Assembly (NCBI GenBank): GCA_016081115.2
Contig: CM071930.1
Span: 8,041,419-8,105,418, forward strand
Source of the DNA: Rehmannia glutinosa
Lineage: Eukaryota > Streptophyta > Magnoliopsida > Lamiales > Orobanchaceae
Direction of reading: 5' to 3'
Length of the DNA stretch: 64,000 bases
A program made the position numbers and the translations under genes. The notes below the pieces were generated by a model. It did no database searches and had not been told where the DNA came from. It saw only the letters and a program-made list of their open reading frames with translations. Of the stretch, positions 44,395 through 55,956 are shown in pieces (position 1 is the first letter of the stretch; every line of letters starts with the position of its first letter).

Positions 44395-45677
44395 ATGAGA
44401 GCTCATTATATCACCATTTTCTTCTTCATCACATCACTGATTACAACATCTTTCAGCTTCCAATTCACACATTCTTATGGCGATGAGAAAAACAGAAGAA
44501 TCCTTCACCAACCTCTGTTTCCGGCCATCTCATCACCACCACCGCCGCCACCACCGGAAACTCCAGATTTCCCTGACGAAGACCACCCATTCTCCAATGA
44601 ACTTCCCACCGGACCACCAACGATGCCGGATCAGAGACAGCAGCAACCGCCGCCATTACCAGCAATCGGCACAGCGGTGGTGGCGAATCCAGTCGCCACC
44701 CAGCCGCCGTCCAAGCCGGCGAAGAAATTGGCAATTGCAATATCGTCCGCAATTCTCACACTCGGAATGTTATCAGTAATGGCGTTCTATCTATACAAGA
44801 ACCGTCGGAGGCATTCTGACGACACCCAGAAACTGTTCGATGAAAGTTCCCAAAGAATCAACGAGGAATCGAGAATGACACCGCCCACTCTCATCCGCAC
44901 GGCGACGGAGACGGCGCCACCCACCGGGAGTTTCGTGTATGAGACCAACACCGCCGCCAGTAGCTCACCGTATCAAAAACTGAATTTTGCGAAAAAATTT
45001 GATCGATATAGGCCGAGCCCTGAACTTCAGCCACTACCGCCGCTAACAAAACCGCCGCCGCCGGCCGGCTTATTATACTCACCACCGCCAATGTCATCAT
45101 CATCAGATGATGAGAGCCAAGTGAATCCGGCCAGGCCGGAAAATCAAGTTACTAATTCTATACCGCATTCCAAAAGAACTTCACCAAAATCACGCTTTTC
45201 ACCATCACCGTCAATTAATCAATCACCAACACCATTATCGCCGACAACTTCTTTGGGCCCACCACAACCTAGTAAAACCCTAAAATATTCTCCAAAAAGG
45301 GCCAAATTTTCTCCCCCACCAAACACAGAACGGCGTCGTTCAATAAGTAACAATGACCAAAATATACCTAAAATCCAAATCCCACATCCGCCACCACCGC
45401 CTCCACCGCCGCCGTCAATACCAAGAAACCACGGCGCTATGAAAACAGTTACAAAATTACCAGTTTCGAGGCAAATTATAAGGCCACATTCAAACAGTCC
45501 TAGCCCAAAAGCAACTCCGGCAGCTGAGAAGAGAAGCCCAGTTGAAGATGTCCATAAATTTGATGTTGAGGACGAAGATGGATTAAGGCCCAAAATGAAA
45601 CCTTTGCATTGGGACAAAGTACGAGCCACCTCAGAGAGAGCCACAGTTTGGGACAACTTAAAATCAAGCTCGTTCCA
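44395..45677 (+). CDS. Formin exon 1: signal peptide, ectodomain, membrane span, FH1, start of FH2
   Basis: Encodes residues 1-427 plus two bases of a Gln codon. The ATG at 44395 is followed at once by a hydrophobic signal sequence (ITIFFFITSLITTSFSF). The donor CCA|GTAAGT at 45678 splits the Gln codon completed by exon 2. Confidence 0.85.
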
Positions 45678-48600
45678 GTAAGTAAAACTGATTTCTTTTT
45701 TTTCTTTTCTTTTTTCCTAAAAAAAAAAAAAAAACTGATTTCTTTTTTGGCATAATTACAAAAAGACCCTCAGGTTTTGACTAATTACAAAAAAATCCAG
45801 ATTTGTTCTAAATTACAAAAATCCCCTTCAAGTTTGATTATGTCTTAAATTGAAGGGTCTAATTGTAATATTTCTATAAATGTCAGGGGGTTTTGAAATA
45901 GTTTTTGCTTATTAAGGGGAAAAATGTAAGACAAAATCAAACTTTAAGGGTTTTTTTGTAATTGTCAAAACTATCTGGAGATTTTTGTAATTAGACGGAA
46001 CCTCGGGAGGTTTTCTGTAATTAACCCTTATTTACCAAAACTGCCCCGAGGTTTGAGCTAATAATAAAAAACCCAACAATTTTTGAAAATTACAATAATA
46101 CCCTTGAGGTTTGATGGTTTCTTTTTTATTTGAAACTTTTTTGGGCTCTTTTTTGTAATTACCGAAGATCTCAGGGGTAGTTTTTGTAATTATCCCTTTT
46201 ATTTTTTGCTATGGAAACTAATGTTGGTTTGAGAAATTTCTGGTTGGGGCATTTTTACAAACAGGTTGAATGAGGATGCCATGGAGTCGCTTTTTGGACG
46301 TAATTCGGCAAATTCAGTACCAAGACAAGCAACTAGGAAATTGGTTTTCCCTTCTTTTGAGAAGGAGAATCGAGTACTGGATCCAAAGAAGTCCCAGAAT
46401 ATTGCTATTTTACTACGCGCATTGAATGTGACAAGGGAGGAGGTTTGTGAAGCACTTTTGGATGGTATGTATCTCTTTTCCCTAATTAATCAGAGATAAA
46501 TGTGGATTCAATTTCAATATTTTCCAGCACAAAATGAAAAAAGATTTAGGACCATGCTCTTAGTCAGTGTTCTAAAAACGGTAGGCGCTAGTTGGGAGAC
46601 AGGCTGGGTCTATCGCCTAGATGGAGCGTGAGCGGGGTTAGGACAGAACGAGAGTTAGCGGGGCTAATCAAAAGAAAAACCTAGGTGGACAAGGGGAGCT
46701 AGCCCCTAGGCGGGACTAATCGTGCTAGGAGGGGATTTTTAGAATAGTGTTCTTGGTTGAACAATAAATAAATGCACAAATTCAATTTTTTATTAGAATG
46801 GGATAATTACAAAAAGTTCCTTGAGTTTTAGCCTAATTACAAAAAAAAACACTGTACAATTACCTCTTGATATTTGTTTCTATTTTTCCAATTGCACCCT
46901 CACGTGGGGTATTTGTTAGATAAATAAAAACCTTAGGGATTTGATTGTAACACCTTAAATGTGTACTGGAGTTTTTTGTAATTAGGCTAAACTTCAGGGG
47001 TAGTTTTTGTAATTATCCCTATTAGAATTACTGCTCTTATCCTCCTTAAACTTCACCATCTATATTGTGGTTATAAAAAAACTATATAGATCATAAAGCT
47101 AAAAAGCACATAATTATCCCTATTATATTTACTGCTCTTATCCTCCTTAAACTTCACCATCTATAATGTGGTTAGAAAAATGAAATCTATATAGATCATA
47201 CAGCTAAAAAAGCACATAATTCTTAAATTTGGGCCCAGGAATTTCACAATCTGGCCATAAACTGGTAAAAAAAATGTTACTTATGGTATTGCAGGAAATC
47301 CAGAGGGGTTGGGTCCAGAGCTTTTTGAGACTTTAGTGAAAATGGCACCAAGCAAAGAGGAAGAGATAAAACTCAAAGAATACAATATTGATGAAATCTC
47401 CAAACTAGGACCAGCAGAGAGATTTCTGAGGGCAATACTTGATATACCATTTGCCTTCAAAAGAGTTGAGGCAATGCTGTATAGAGCAAACTTCCATACA
47501 GAAGTAGAATATTTGAGGAAGTCTTTCAAAACCTTAGAGGTAACATCAAATACTCCATTTAGCTTGCTGCTATACCAATGCTTTTGATATATGAATTCTT
47601 GTGAAGTGGGTTGATTAAGGGAGTGTTTGCAAATACTTGAAAAATGTTATTGTCGGCTTTTGGTTGGAAAAGAAACAAGTAGTTCTATAGTGTTTTTGAT
47701 GTTTTCAAATGCCAAACTCTGCTTTTGAAATCACGATTTGATCAGAATCTGAGGCTTCATTTGGATTGATGGATTTGAAACTAAGGATTTCAAATCTATA
47801 ATGCAAATATATTGGGCTTATTTGGAAAAAGTTGTTTTACAATTGATTTCAAATCCATAAGCTCTCATTTTAAGCTATTTTCTTGAGTGATTGCGGTGGG
47901 ACATTTGAAATCTTTCTCCCAAATCCTCACTAACATCCAAATTCTTCAATCCAAATGCAATCTAAAAATACAGGAGGTTGCTTTAGATTTCTAATTCTAT
48001 TTCTATTTTCTTGTTTGACTTTCACGCATAAAAAAATTACTTTCACAATTTATTCGCCAAAAACTCTCCTTTAATTTATTCAACTTTTAGCTTCTATTGC
48101 AAACGCTAACAACTTCTGATTATTAACTACTTTTCGCTTATACGTACTAAGTCTATAATAAATCACTTTCTCTAAAAGCATAAGTTTTTGCACTCACTCC
48201 CCAACAACGTGTGCACAAATTTCTCACTTATAGCTCATTACACAATGCAGCAAGCCAGCGAAGAATTAAAGAACAGTCGGCTATTCCTTAAACTCCTCGA
48301 AGCTGTTCTAAGGACAGGAAATCGCATGAACGATGGCACTAACCGTGGCAGTGCAAAAGCTTTTAAATTAGACACATTGTTAAAATTAGTCGACATAAAA
48401 GGAACAGACGGTAAGACAACGCTACTCCACTTTGTCGTCCAAGAAATTATCCGGTCAGAAGGAGCAAACTCCAATCCCACAAACAATTTCAAATTCAACG
48501 AAGACGATGATTTCAAGAAACAAGGCTTGCAAATTGTAGCAGGACTAAGCAAAGAGCTTGGCAATGTCAAAAAAGCAGCTACGATGGACTCGGATGTTTT

Positions 48601-49017
48601 GAGTAGCTACGTCTCCAAGCTCGAATCGGGACTTCAAAAAGTCCGACAAGTTTTGCAGTACGAGAATGAAAGTATGCATTGCAAAATTTTCGATTCGATG
48701 AGAGTGTTTCTTAAAGAGGCCGTTGATGAAATCTCTAGAGTTAAGGCCGAGGAAAGAAAAGCATTGTCGTTGGTGAAAGAGGTGACGCAGTACTTCCATG
48801 GGGACGCGGCGAAACAGGAGGCTCATCCTCTGAGGATTTTCATGGTTATTTTCTCTCCGTTTTGGATAACGTGTGTAAGGACGTCGGGCGAATGCAGGAT
48901 AGGACGACGGTGGGGGCGGGACGGTCGTTCAGAATATCGGCGAATGCTTCTTTGCCGGTGCTTGACAGGTACAATTCTTTGCGGAACGATAGAAGTTCTG
49001 ACGATGATAGCATGTAA
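44395..49017 (+). CDS. Group I formin-like protein (FH1/FH2), four exons, frameshift in the last exon
   Basis: Formins nucleate and elongate actin filaments. Group I plant formins are anchored in the plasma membrane with the N-terminus in the wall. Exons: 44395-45677, 46265-46464, 47295-47539 and 48251-49017, with GT-AG junctions and phases that keep the FH2 motif continuous. The protein has a signal peptide (residues ~1-23), an RRILHQPLFP motif and a Pro-rich extensin-like ectodomain, a membrane span near residues 112-135 followed by NRRRH, a long cytosolic Pro/Ser region with a polyproline FH1 (~340-350), then FH2 from KMKPLHWDKV. It most resembles FH1-type formins. Near 48848 about 7 nt appear lost, shifting the end of FH2 out of frame. 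The expected final residues (SSDDDSM) remain in another frame, ending at TAA 49015-49017. It is either a recent mutation or an assembly error. Confidence 0.85.
45678..46264 (+). other. Formin intron 1
   Basis: A 587 bp GT-AG intron (acceptor ACAAACAG at 46257-46264), mostly occupied by two head-to-tail MULE-MITE copies at 45749-46196. Confidence 0.8.
45749..46196. mobile_element. Two adjacent MULE-MITE copies in formin intron 1
   Basis: Starts GGCATAATTACAAAAAGACC and ends GTAGTTTTTGTAATTATCCC. Internally a GTAATTAACCC end and a new ACTGCCCCGAGGTTTG start near 46028-46055 indicate a second copy joined to the first. Flanking 9-mers TTCTTTTTT and TTTTATTTT are similar but low complexity. Confidence 0.6.
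46265..46464 (+). CDS. Formin exon 2: FH2 domain
   Basis: It opens with the G that completes Gln, then LNEDAMESLFGRN, and includes LDPKKSQNIAILLRALNV, the FH2 signature. It ends with GAT G before GTATGT; the Gly codon finishes in exon 3. Confidence 0.85.
46565..46749. mobile_element. hAT-like MITE in formin intron 2
   Basis: Termini CAGTGTTCTAAAAAC and (inverted) CACTATTCTAAAAAT; flanking 8-mers CTCTTAGT and TTCTTGGT match at six positions. The interior has CGCCTAGATGG, CCTAGGTGGACAAGG and CCTAGGCGGGACTAATCG motifs. A truncated relative lies at 49785-49885. Confidence 0.6.
46800..47019. mobile_element. MULE-MITE with perfect 9 bp TSD in formin intron 2
   Basis: Termini GGGATAATTACAAAAA and TTTTTGTAATTATCCC are exact inverted repeats over 16 bp, flanked by identical 9-mers TATTAGAAT (46791-46799 and 47020-47028). 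The 9 bp duplication places this whole repeat family in the Mutator superfamily. It is 220 bp and noncoding. Confidence 0.85.
47011..47218. repeat. Tandem duplication reaching into a MITE terminus (formin intron 2)
   Basis: Two units (47011-47111 and 47112-47218) of about 101-107 bp both begin AATTATCCCTATTA, meaning the last 9 bp of the MITE plus its TSD, followed by the same host sequence. The duplication therefore happened after MITE insertion. Units differ by several substitutions and small indels. Confidence 0.75.
47295..47539 (+). CDS. Formin exon 3: FH2 domain
   Basis: Reads NPEGLGPELFETLVKMAPSK and later a YNIDEISKLGPAERFLRAIL segment, both FH2 hallmarks. It ends with a complete Glu codon before GTAACA (phase 0). 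Confidence 0.85.
47620..48110. mobile_element. Nested MITE-like inverted repeats in formin intron 3
   Basis: An outer pair (GGGAGTGTTTGCAAATACT near 47620 and GCAAACGCTAAC near 48098-48109) surrounds an inner pair (CTTCATTTGGATTGATGG near 47755 and TTCAATCCAAATGCAATCT ending 47963). The inner unit resembles common plant hAT or PIF MITEs. No TSD could be fixed. Confidence 0.4.
48251..49017 (+). CDS. Formin exon 4: end of FH2 and C-terminal tail, with frameshift
   Basis: The acceptor ATGCAG precedes CAAGCCAGCGAAGAA (QASEELKNSRLFLKLLEAVL), then GNRMNDGTNRG and TLLHFVVQEIIRSEG, all conserved FH2. The frame is open to FHGDAAKQEAHPLRIFMV (48799-48847). There the family expects VRDFLSVLDNVC, but LSVLDNVCKDVGRM is found one frame over, so about 7 nt are missing. 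Read without correction, translation runs past 49017 into the downstream MITE and stops at 49141. Confidence 0.8.
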
Positions 49018-49048
49018 GAATTTGGACACTATACAACATAAAGCAAAG

Positions 49049-49353
49049 GGGATAACTACAAAAAAAAAAAAAAAAAAAAAAAAAATACCTGATGTTTGGG
49101 CTAATTACAAAAAAAAATCCAAAGATGTTTCAAAATTATAAAATGCCCCCTTAGATTTTTTATTGTGTCTTAAATTTAAGGGAGTAAATATAATATTTTT
49201 ATACATATCAGGGGGAATTTTGAAATGTTTTTTGCTTATGAAATGAGAAATATAAGATGGAACCAAACCTCGAGAGGGGTTTTGTAATTTTCAAAAATCT
49301 CTGGAGTTTTTTGTAATTAGCCCGAACCTCGGGAGGTTTTTTGTAATTATCCC
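49049..49353. mobile_element. MULE-MITE in the formin 3' flank
   Basis: It starts GGGATAACTACAAAAA and ends TTTTTTGTAATTATCCC, with flanking 9-mers AAAGCAAAG and AAAGCAAAT (one mismatch). It sits 31 bp after the ancestral formin stop, so it is likely in the 3' UTR. It supplies the stop codon used by the frameshifted frame. Confidence 0.75.
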
Positions 49354-50070
49354 AAAGCAAATATCTTAGAAGTGAAAACCATACTCAAAATTTAAGGTGG
49401 AAATCTTGAATAAGCAACATACGTGGGTTTTTGAACAAGGCATGTTACAAATGTCAAACAAGAGTAGCCAAATGATAGCAAAGTTGGCTTAAAGTTTACG
49501 GCTCAACGATCCATTCATATACTTATTTCGTATACGACATGTTAAATTGCATTGTTGTGAATTTTACACACAAAAAGAGGAGACTTTAATACATACTCAC
49601 AGTAGGATTTCTTTTTTTTTTTTATGAATTCGAGTGTAATATTAGATAAATATAATGGTATAATTAAAGATGCTAATTGTCTTTGCTAATTTTATTGCTT
49701 TATTTGGAACTTAGTTTTCTTGGAGACATATTTATTGTAATAAATCTGGAATCAACCATTTATGGGTATTTATGTATGTTGAACGATGTGGGCTAATCGG
49801 AAGAAAAGCCTAGACGGACAAGGAGAACCTAGCGCCTAAACAGGGATTAATCGTGGCTAGGCGAGAATTTGTAGAACAATGGTAGTTATAAGATATTGCA
49901 TTTAGAAAATTACATTTTCATAAAAAATTATATTTTAAAAATTAAACCAAGTCTACTGAGTCTAATGAGTGCAGATACAGTATGTATTTGGGTTTGGGTT
50001 CGTGTTTGAGTCACAGACTCACAAGTGCAAGGAAATCCGATCAACTTGTCATCTCTACAACTTTCAGCTC
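49354..50070. other. Intergenic DNA with a truncated hAT-like fragment
   Basis: No gene. At about 49785-49885 a fragment (GGGCTAATCGGAAGAAAAGC ... ATTAATCGTGGCTAGGCG ... TTTGTAGAACAATG) matches the right half of the MITE at 46565-46749. Confidence 0.45.
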
Positions 50071-50079
50071 TAAAAAATG

Positions 50080-50081
<2 letters not shown>

Positions 50082-50117
<36 letters not shown>
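50082..50117 (+). repeat. CAA microsatellite at the 5' end of the LINE
   Basis: Twelve CAA units immediately follow the TSD. The same triplet in reverse complement, (TTG)n, forms the 3' tail of the element. Confidence 0.9.
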
Positions 50118-50435
50118 AGAAGGGCAGCAAATAGGGCAACCCGTACATATGTTGCTGGTCCCAAGCCCGAGATAAAGGAGGAGGGTTGCGTTAGGTCGGC
50201 CCGGCGTAAAACTCTTGTCATTTCCTTATGGTATGGATCATATAAGACATCGTGATAAAGTGCTAGGATGCTCCCCGTAAGAGTGCGCCGCAGGTCCGAT
50301 TGCGGTGTGGCAAGACCGCAGCTACACCTCCATAAGGGCTTGGGTGTAGTGAAAAATACACAATAGCCCTCACACACTAATAAGAGGAACACAAATGATA
50401 ATAAGAAAATTAGAAAGTATAGAATTGGCGGAAAT

Positions 50436-51563
50436 TTGGAACATAGGTACTTTGACAGTAAAACTATAGAGCTCGTAGATATTATGAAAAGACGAAACAT
50501 AGATATTATGTGTATCCAAGAGACTAAATGGGTAGGCGAGAAGGCTAAGACACTAGATACTACAGGTTATAAGCTTTGGTATAGTGGAAAAGATAGAACT
50601 AGGAATGGGGTGGGTATCATTGTAGATCCTCTCTTCATAGATCAAGTAGTAGGAGTAACTAGAAAAGGAGATAGAATCATATCCCTTAAAATTGTAGTAG
50701 GTAACGAACTTATAAATATTGTTAGTGTATATGCACCTCAAGTAGGATTAGATGATGCTACTAAGGCTAAATTTTGGGAAGATTTAGAAACTCTAATGCA
50801 ATCAATCCCTCAAAATGATAAAGTCATCATAGGTGGAGACTTAAATGGACATGTTGGGAAGGATAATGAAGATTATGAAAGGGTCCATGGAGGATATGGC
50901 TTTAGCTCGCGTAACAATGAGGGTAGAACCATCCTAGACTTTGCAATTGCTTATGATTTTATTATAGGTAATACCTTCTTTAAAAAGAGAGACGAACATT
51001 TAATCACATTTAAAAGTGGTCCTAACAAATCACAAATTGACTACTTTCTAACCAGAAAAAACGACAGAAAAATATGCAAAAATTGCAAAGTAATACCTGG
51101 AGAAAGCCTCACCACCCAACATAGACTACTAGTTTTGGATATCAAACTTATTAACATACACTTAAAGAGAAAGAAAATTAACATACCGAGAATTAAGTGG
51201 TGGAACTTAAAGAATATAGAAAAAAGAGATAGTTTTGTCAAATCTCTAGTAGAAACCATTGATTGGAAAGTGGAAGACAAAGCCGATGAAACATGGAACT
51301 ATGTAACTACTCAAATGAAAAAGATCGCAAAAGAAACATTAGGGGTGTCAAATGGTAATAAATGGAATAAAGAGACATGGTGGTGGAATCAAGAAATCCA
51401 AGAAAAGGTAAAGGAAAAACGAACTAGTTACAAAGTATTGTATTCCTGTAAAAACGAAGAAAACCTTAAAAGATATAAAGACGCCAAAAAAGAAGTAAGA
51501 AGAGCAATATATGAAGCAAAAACCAAGGCATATGAAGATTTCTATAAAAAAACTAGATACTAA
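50436..51563 (+). pseudogene. LINE endonuclease (APE type) and start of RT
   Basis: A 375-codon frame. It holds the apurinic-like endonuclease motifs: NIDIMCIQETKW (catalytic Glu), KVIIGGDLNGHVG (Asp/Asn), SQIDYFLTRKND, and a degenerate C-terminal catalytic His region (TTQHRLLVLDIK, where SDHR is usual, so the catalytic Asp is lost). A basic linker follows. The enzyme nicks target DNA to prime reverse transcription. The frame stops at 51563 and RT continues in other frames. Confidence 0.75.
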
Positions 51564-51579
51564 AGAAGGAGAGAAAGAT

Positions 51580-53150
51580 ATATATAAAATAGCAAAATTT
51601 AGAGAAAAACAAACAAGAGATCTAACCCAAATTAAATGCATAAAAGATGAGAATAAAAACATTTTAGTGAAAGACGAGGACATAAAAGATCGATGGAGGA
51701 GGTATTTCAATAATCTTTTTAATGAACCGAAGAGGAATGAAGTCACATTAGGGAACTAGGCCAACTCGAATCGAATAGAAACCGTACCTTTTATCGTAGA
51801 ATTCAACTTCACGAAAAGAAAAAGCACTAAATAAAATGAAAACGGCAAAGCAAGTTGGCCTAGATGATATACCAATTGAAGCGTGGAAATGTTTAGGTGG
51901 AGTTGGAATATCATGGCTTACTAAATTATTTAATGTTATTCTAAAAACTAAGAAAATGCTGATGAATGGAGAAAAAAATATATTGATACCTATATATAAA
52001 AACAAAGGGGATATACAAAATTGTGCAAATTACGGGGAATTAAATTAATAAGTCATACAATGAAACTATGGGAAAGAGTTATAGAAGCAAGAATAAGAAA
52101 TGAAACTAGTATATTAGATAATCAATTTGGCTTCGTGCGGGGAAGATCCACAATTGAAGCTATACACTTAATTAGACGATTATGTGAACAATATAATGAG
52201 AGAAAACAAGATTTACATATGGTTTTTATTGATCTTGAAAAGGCATACGATAGAGTCAACCGTGATATAATGTGGCGCGTATTGGAAAAAAAGAGGAATA
52301 AAAATAGCTACATAGATGCCATAAAAGATATGTATGATGGTATAACAACATGTATCGGACACCAAGGGAATATCTAGTGAATTCCCAAACACTATAGGTT
52401 TGCATCGGGATCCGCTCTAAGCCCGTACCTTTTTATCCTAATAATTGATGAAATCACTAAACACTTACAAAAATCCATCCCCGAATGTATGTTATTTGCG
52501 GACGATATAGTTTTAATTGATGAAACAAGGGAAGGAGTAAATGCAAAATTGGAAGTTTGGAGAGAAGCACTAGAATCAAAAGGTTTTACTATAAGTAGGG
52601 CTAAAACAGAATACATGGAATGTCACTTTAGTAAAAAAACAATGGGAACAATGAGACGAATATTAAAATTGATGGACATGAAGTGAGTATAACAAAGAGT
52701 TTTAAATACTTAGGATCTATAATTGAAGAGAACGGAGAAATCAATAAAGATGTCACACATAGGATCCGGGCGGGTTGGAATAAATGGAGGAGTGCATCTT
52801 TTATCCTTTGTGACCGTAAAATACCATTAAAATTGAAAGGAAAATTTTATAAAACGGCCATAAGGCCCGCATGCTTTATGGAGCGAGAATGTTGGGCGAC
52901 TAAATATGAACACGAACAAAAAATGAGGGTAGCGAGAGATGAGAATGCTAAGATGGATGTGCGGACACACTAGATTAGATAGAATAAGAAATGAACACAT
53001 TAGAAACAAAGTGGGAGTAGCACCGATAGGCGAGAAAATTAGAGAAACACGATTAAGATGGTTTGGACATGTTTATAGGAGACCTTTAGATGCACCGTGC
53101 AACGTTTAGAAGGTAGAGAATCACTCACACAAATCAAAAGAGAGGAGAGG
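51580..53150 (+). pseudogene. LINE reverse transcriptase (RTE clade, broken)
   Basis: Frames at 51836-52048, 52021-52377, 52489-52686 and 52683-52973 carry successive RT blocks: a GLDDIPIEAWKCLGG segment, NQFGFVRGRSTIEAIHLIRR, VFIDLEKAYDRVNRDIMW and the catalytic LFADDIVLIDE. The C-terminal domain has an RLRWFGHV motif near 53052-53072. At least four frameshifts or stops separate the blocks. Confidence 0.75.
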
Positions 53151-53319
53151 TAGGCTAAAAAGACTTGGAAAAGAAAGTATTATTAAACATGACATGTTAT
53201 ACCAGAAATAAAAGCGAAAATATGGCTTATGACCGTAAACGATGGCGCGATATGATCCAGTATAGCCGACCCCACGTAGTGGGATTAAGGCTTAGTTTGT
53301 TGTTGTTGTAAAAAATGAA

Positions 53320-55102
53320 ATTAAAAGAAGAAAAAAAAGAATTATTTTCTCTTTTGAATTGCTTAAGGCTTATGTATTGAAGTGGAAGTTATATGCATGC
53401 TCATCGAAATAATGGGCTATAAGCAAGGAATACCATTGCGCTCTCTAACTGGGTTATATTTGGGTTGGACCAAAGAAATAATCCAAACTGAAAGTCGAAA
53501 TTTCACATACAAATAAAACAATTTTGTGCATATGATCAAGAGGGAAATGACACAATATATGAAGGATGTTATAAAATTAGTGAAGGGCTAAATCCAATTA
53601 TAATTTAATCATAGCCCAAATAATAAAGGCTCCAAGGTCCAAATATAATGGAGTCCAATAAGGGATTTTTTCTTATGGGCTTAATGAGCCCATATGGTCC
53701 ATACAACACACACTAACTTTAAGTTTATGAATATTAATAAATGCTCCATCTAATTCCATTTTCAAGGCATGAAATTCATCTTACAATATTTGATCTTGTG
53801 AATTTTGGTTATTCTCTGGCTCTCTGATAAGACTTAAGCCGTGAGAGGGTTATCGCCGGGAAAACCTCGATGCCCTAACGACTAGTTGGGTTGCATGAAG
53901 TATCCCATCTCAACTATTGACTTCTAGGTCAGAGACTTGAAGAATAAAATGATACAACATCAATTAGTGATTGATAAATTATTCGAGATAAATTGATTGC
54001 TCAAATCCGTTCCAGATAAACTTTGTGCACAAGAATAAATTGTTAGGATTATCTCACAAAACAAAAGTAGTTAAGTTAAAAAAGGAAGGAAGAAAAAGAC
54101 TATGCTAAATTAGTTGTTTATTTTTTATTTTTTTGACAAATGCTATATAAGTTGTTGAGGTCTGAAAAAGGTAGACATTTTATAAATCAATCAAGATTTA
54201 AAACAACATGATGGAAAATATCCAATCAACCCCACAAGAGAAAGGCTAGCTGAAGTGGGGAAAAAATTGACCATTATTTCATTTATTTCTTATAGCAGTC
54301 CCAATTCCCAAATCAATGGTTGTCCACTAATAAATAAATAAATAAATGAATTCAACTATCGAGCTAATTCAGAGCATGTTTGGAATCAAATGAAATTTAA
54401 ACTTAAAAGCCCATTTGAACATGATCCTCTCTCCTATCTTGAACATAGCATTAATCAAACCACAAATTACTTAGAATGTGCCAATTAAGGCTACATCAAA
54501 TTGAGTATTACCAAAATGAAACTATACTAAAATTTTCCATTCTGAATAAATTAGAACACCATTGAAAAAAAAGAAAAAAAAAATAGAATGAGAAAAGAAG
54601 CACTCAACTTTCACATTTATGTATATTTATTTATAAATGTTGTGATTGATTTGTGGGTGCAGCAAACACTAAGTAATGGTATGGGACTAGCAAATAATAA
54701 ATTAAGAAAATATTTGTGAATTTATTGGAATTAATGGAAGAGGAGCGTATTTGGGTATGATATTTCCAAGTCATGGTGGTCCATTTTCTGGCACACGTGA
54801 AAACGCTCCTTCCTACCTGCAATCATATTCACGTGTAATACTATACTAATATTATCTAACACTTTTCTTAATCGTGGGCCAAAACAAGTTTATTCCATGG
54901 GAAAATCTCTTGCTATACATTAGGGGTACCCTAGGTCATATTTCTGTATATTTCAATAAGTTAATATGGATTATTTGATTTTTTTCAGTGAAAGTACATG
55001 CAGTTTACTATGTATATGAAGCTTAACCACTTGATAATTTATTAATTTACAAGTCGGCATTAATACGATTTCAAATTAAGTCGAATTCGAAATAATTTAA
55101 AG
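53320..55102. other. Intergenic DNA, no gene seen
   Basis: AT-rich. A GC-richer block at about 53830-53940 (CCGTGAGAGGGTTATCGCCG and AACCTCGATGCCCTAACGAC) stands out and may belong to an unidentified repeat. No exon was recognised. Confidence 0.4.
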
Positions 55103-55110
55103 TTCGAGTA

Positions 55111-55950
55111 TAGAGATGTCAATAAGGGTCGACCCTAACTCGGCCCTAAAAATCTTAGGGTTAGGCCTATATTTCATAGGCCCTTATAACATGAGGTTTT
55201 TTTAGGGCCTATATTAATAATTGACCGTAGGACCGGCTAGGGCTAGGGTCGGGCTGGCCTTTAGGGCTTTTTTCGGATAAGTTTTTTGTATTTTATATAT
55301 TAATATTCATAATTTATACTTATAATACTACCAAATCTAATTTTTGATGTCATTTATCAATTATCATTTAATCTTAACAAATTATCAAATTGAATTTGAT
55401 CTCATTTATAATTTAATCTTACTAGATAATTTAGTAAAGACTAAATTAAAGTTGATATATTATTCAGTAAGTTAATCATTATTATAAACTAAAATATATT
55501 TAGTATAGAATCTGTGAATGTGATTACTGATTACTAAAATAAAAATAGAAAATTGTGAATATTTTAATCAACATGGAGTCTTACAATTATTCACATTATG
55601 ACCCATGATTCCATTGTAATTAAAATATTAGATTGTTGGTGTTTATTATTAATTCATGAACCTCATTTTATTGTTATTTAATTTCTATATTATATTATAT
55701 TATATTAGTATTTGAATTTGTTATAAATATTAAACTTTTTGTATGAATATTAGACGGAATGACTTCATCAAAAATAAAAATAAAAGTCACAGGGCCAGCC
55801 TGGGCCCGATCCTAGCCCTATAGGGCTAGGGCTAGGCTTAGATTTTTCAAGCCCCTATGAGTTCAGAGCTTTTTAGCCCTAACCCTTAAGGGTTAGAACC
55901 TCTTAGGGCTAGGATAGGCCGGGATGGGCCGGCCCTTATTGACATCTCTA
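55111..55950. mobile_element. hAT MITE with GGGCTAGG-type subterminal repeats
   Basis: Perfect 18 bp TIRs TAGAGATGTCAATAAGGG. Flanking 8-mers TTCGAGTA (55103-55110) and TTCGAGGA (55951-55958) differ at one base. About 170 bp at each end is rich in CCCTA/TAGGG and GGCCGGCC palindromes around an AT-rich core. No transposase is present. It inserted at the left edge of the neighbouring MITE. Confidence 0.8.
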
Positions 55951-55956
55951 TTCGAG

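Larger units (their letters stand above)
50082..53308 (+). mobile_element. RTE-clade LINE with 11 bp TSD, decayed
   Basis: A non-LTR retrotransposon of 3227 bp bounded by identical repeats TAAAAAATGAA (50071-50081 and 53309-53319). It begins with a (CAA)12 run and the GGGCAACCCGT...GGTCCCAAGCCC leader typical of plant RTE elements. It encodes endonuclease and reverse transcriptase in one decayed frame, and ends with GGGATTAAGGCTTAGTTTG followed by (TTG)n. Several frameshifts and stops make it inactive. It lies 1.06 kb downstream of the formin, in the same orientation. Confidence 0.85.

Noticed and set aside
44465..44752. Frames antisense or shifted within formin exon 1
   Set aside because: Shadows of the proline-rich coding region; the plus-strand frame at 44395 has signal peptide, membrane span and FH2.
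49928..50500. Open frame on the minus strand with a long Cys run, and a plus-strand frame with a Gln run at 50025-50255
   Set aside because: Both are translations of the (CAA)n microsatellite and LINE leader; no conserved domain.
53825..53940. GC-richer block CCGTGAGAGGGTTATCGCCG that looked like part of a known element or exon
   Set aside because: No open frame, TIR or primer site nearby; could not be identified.
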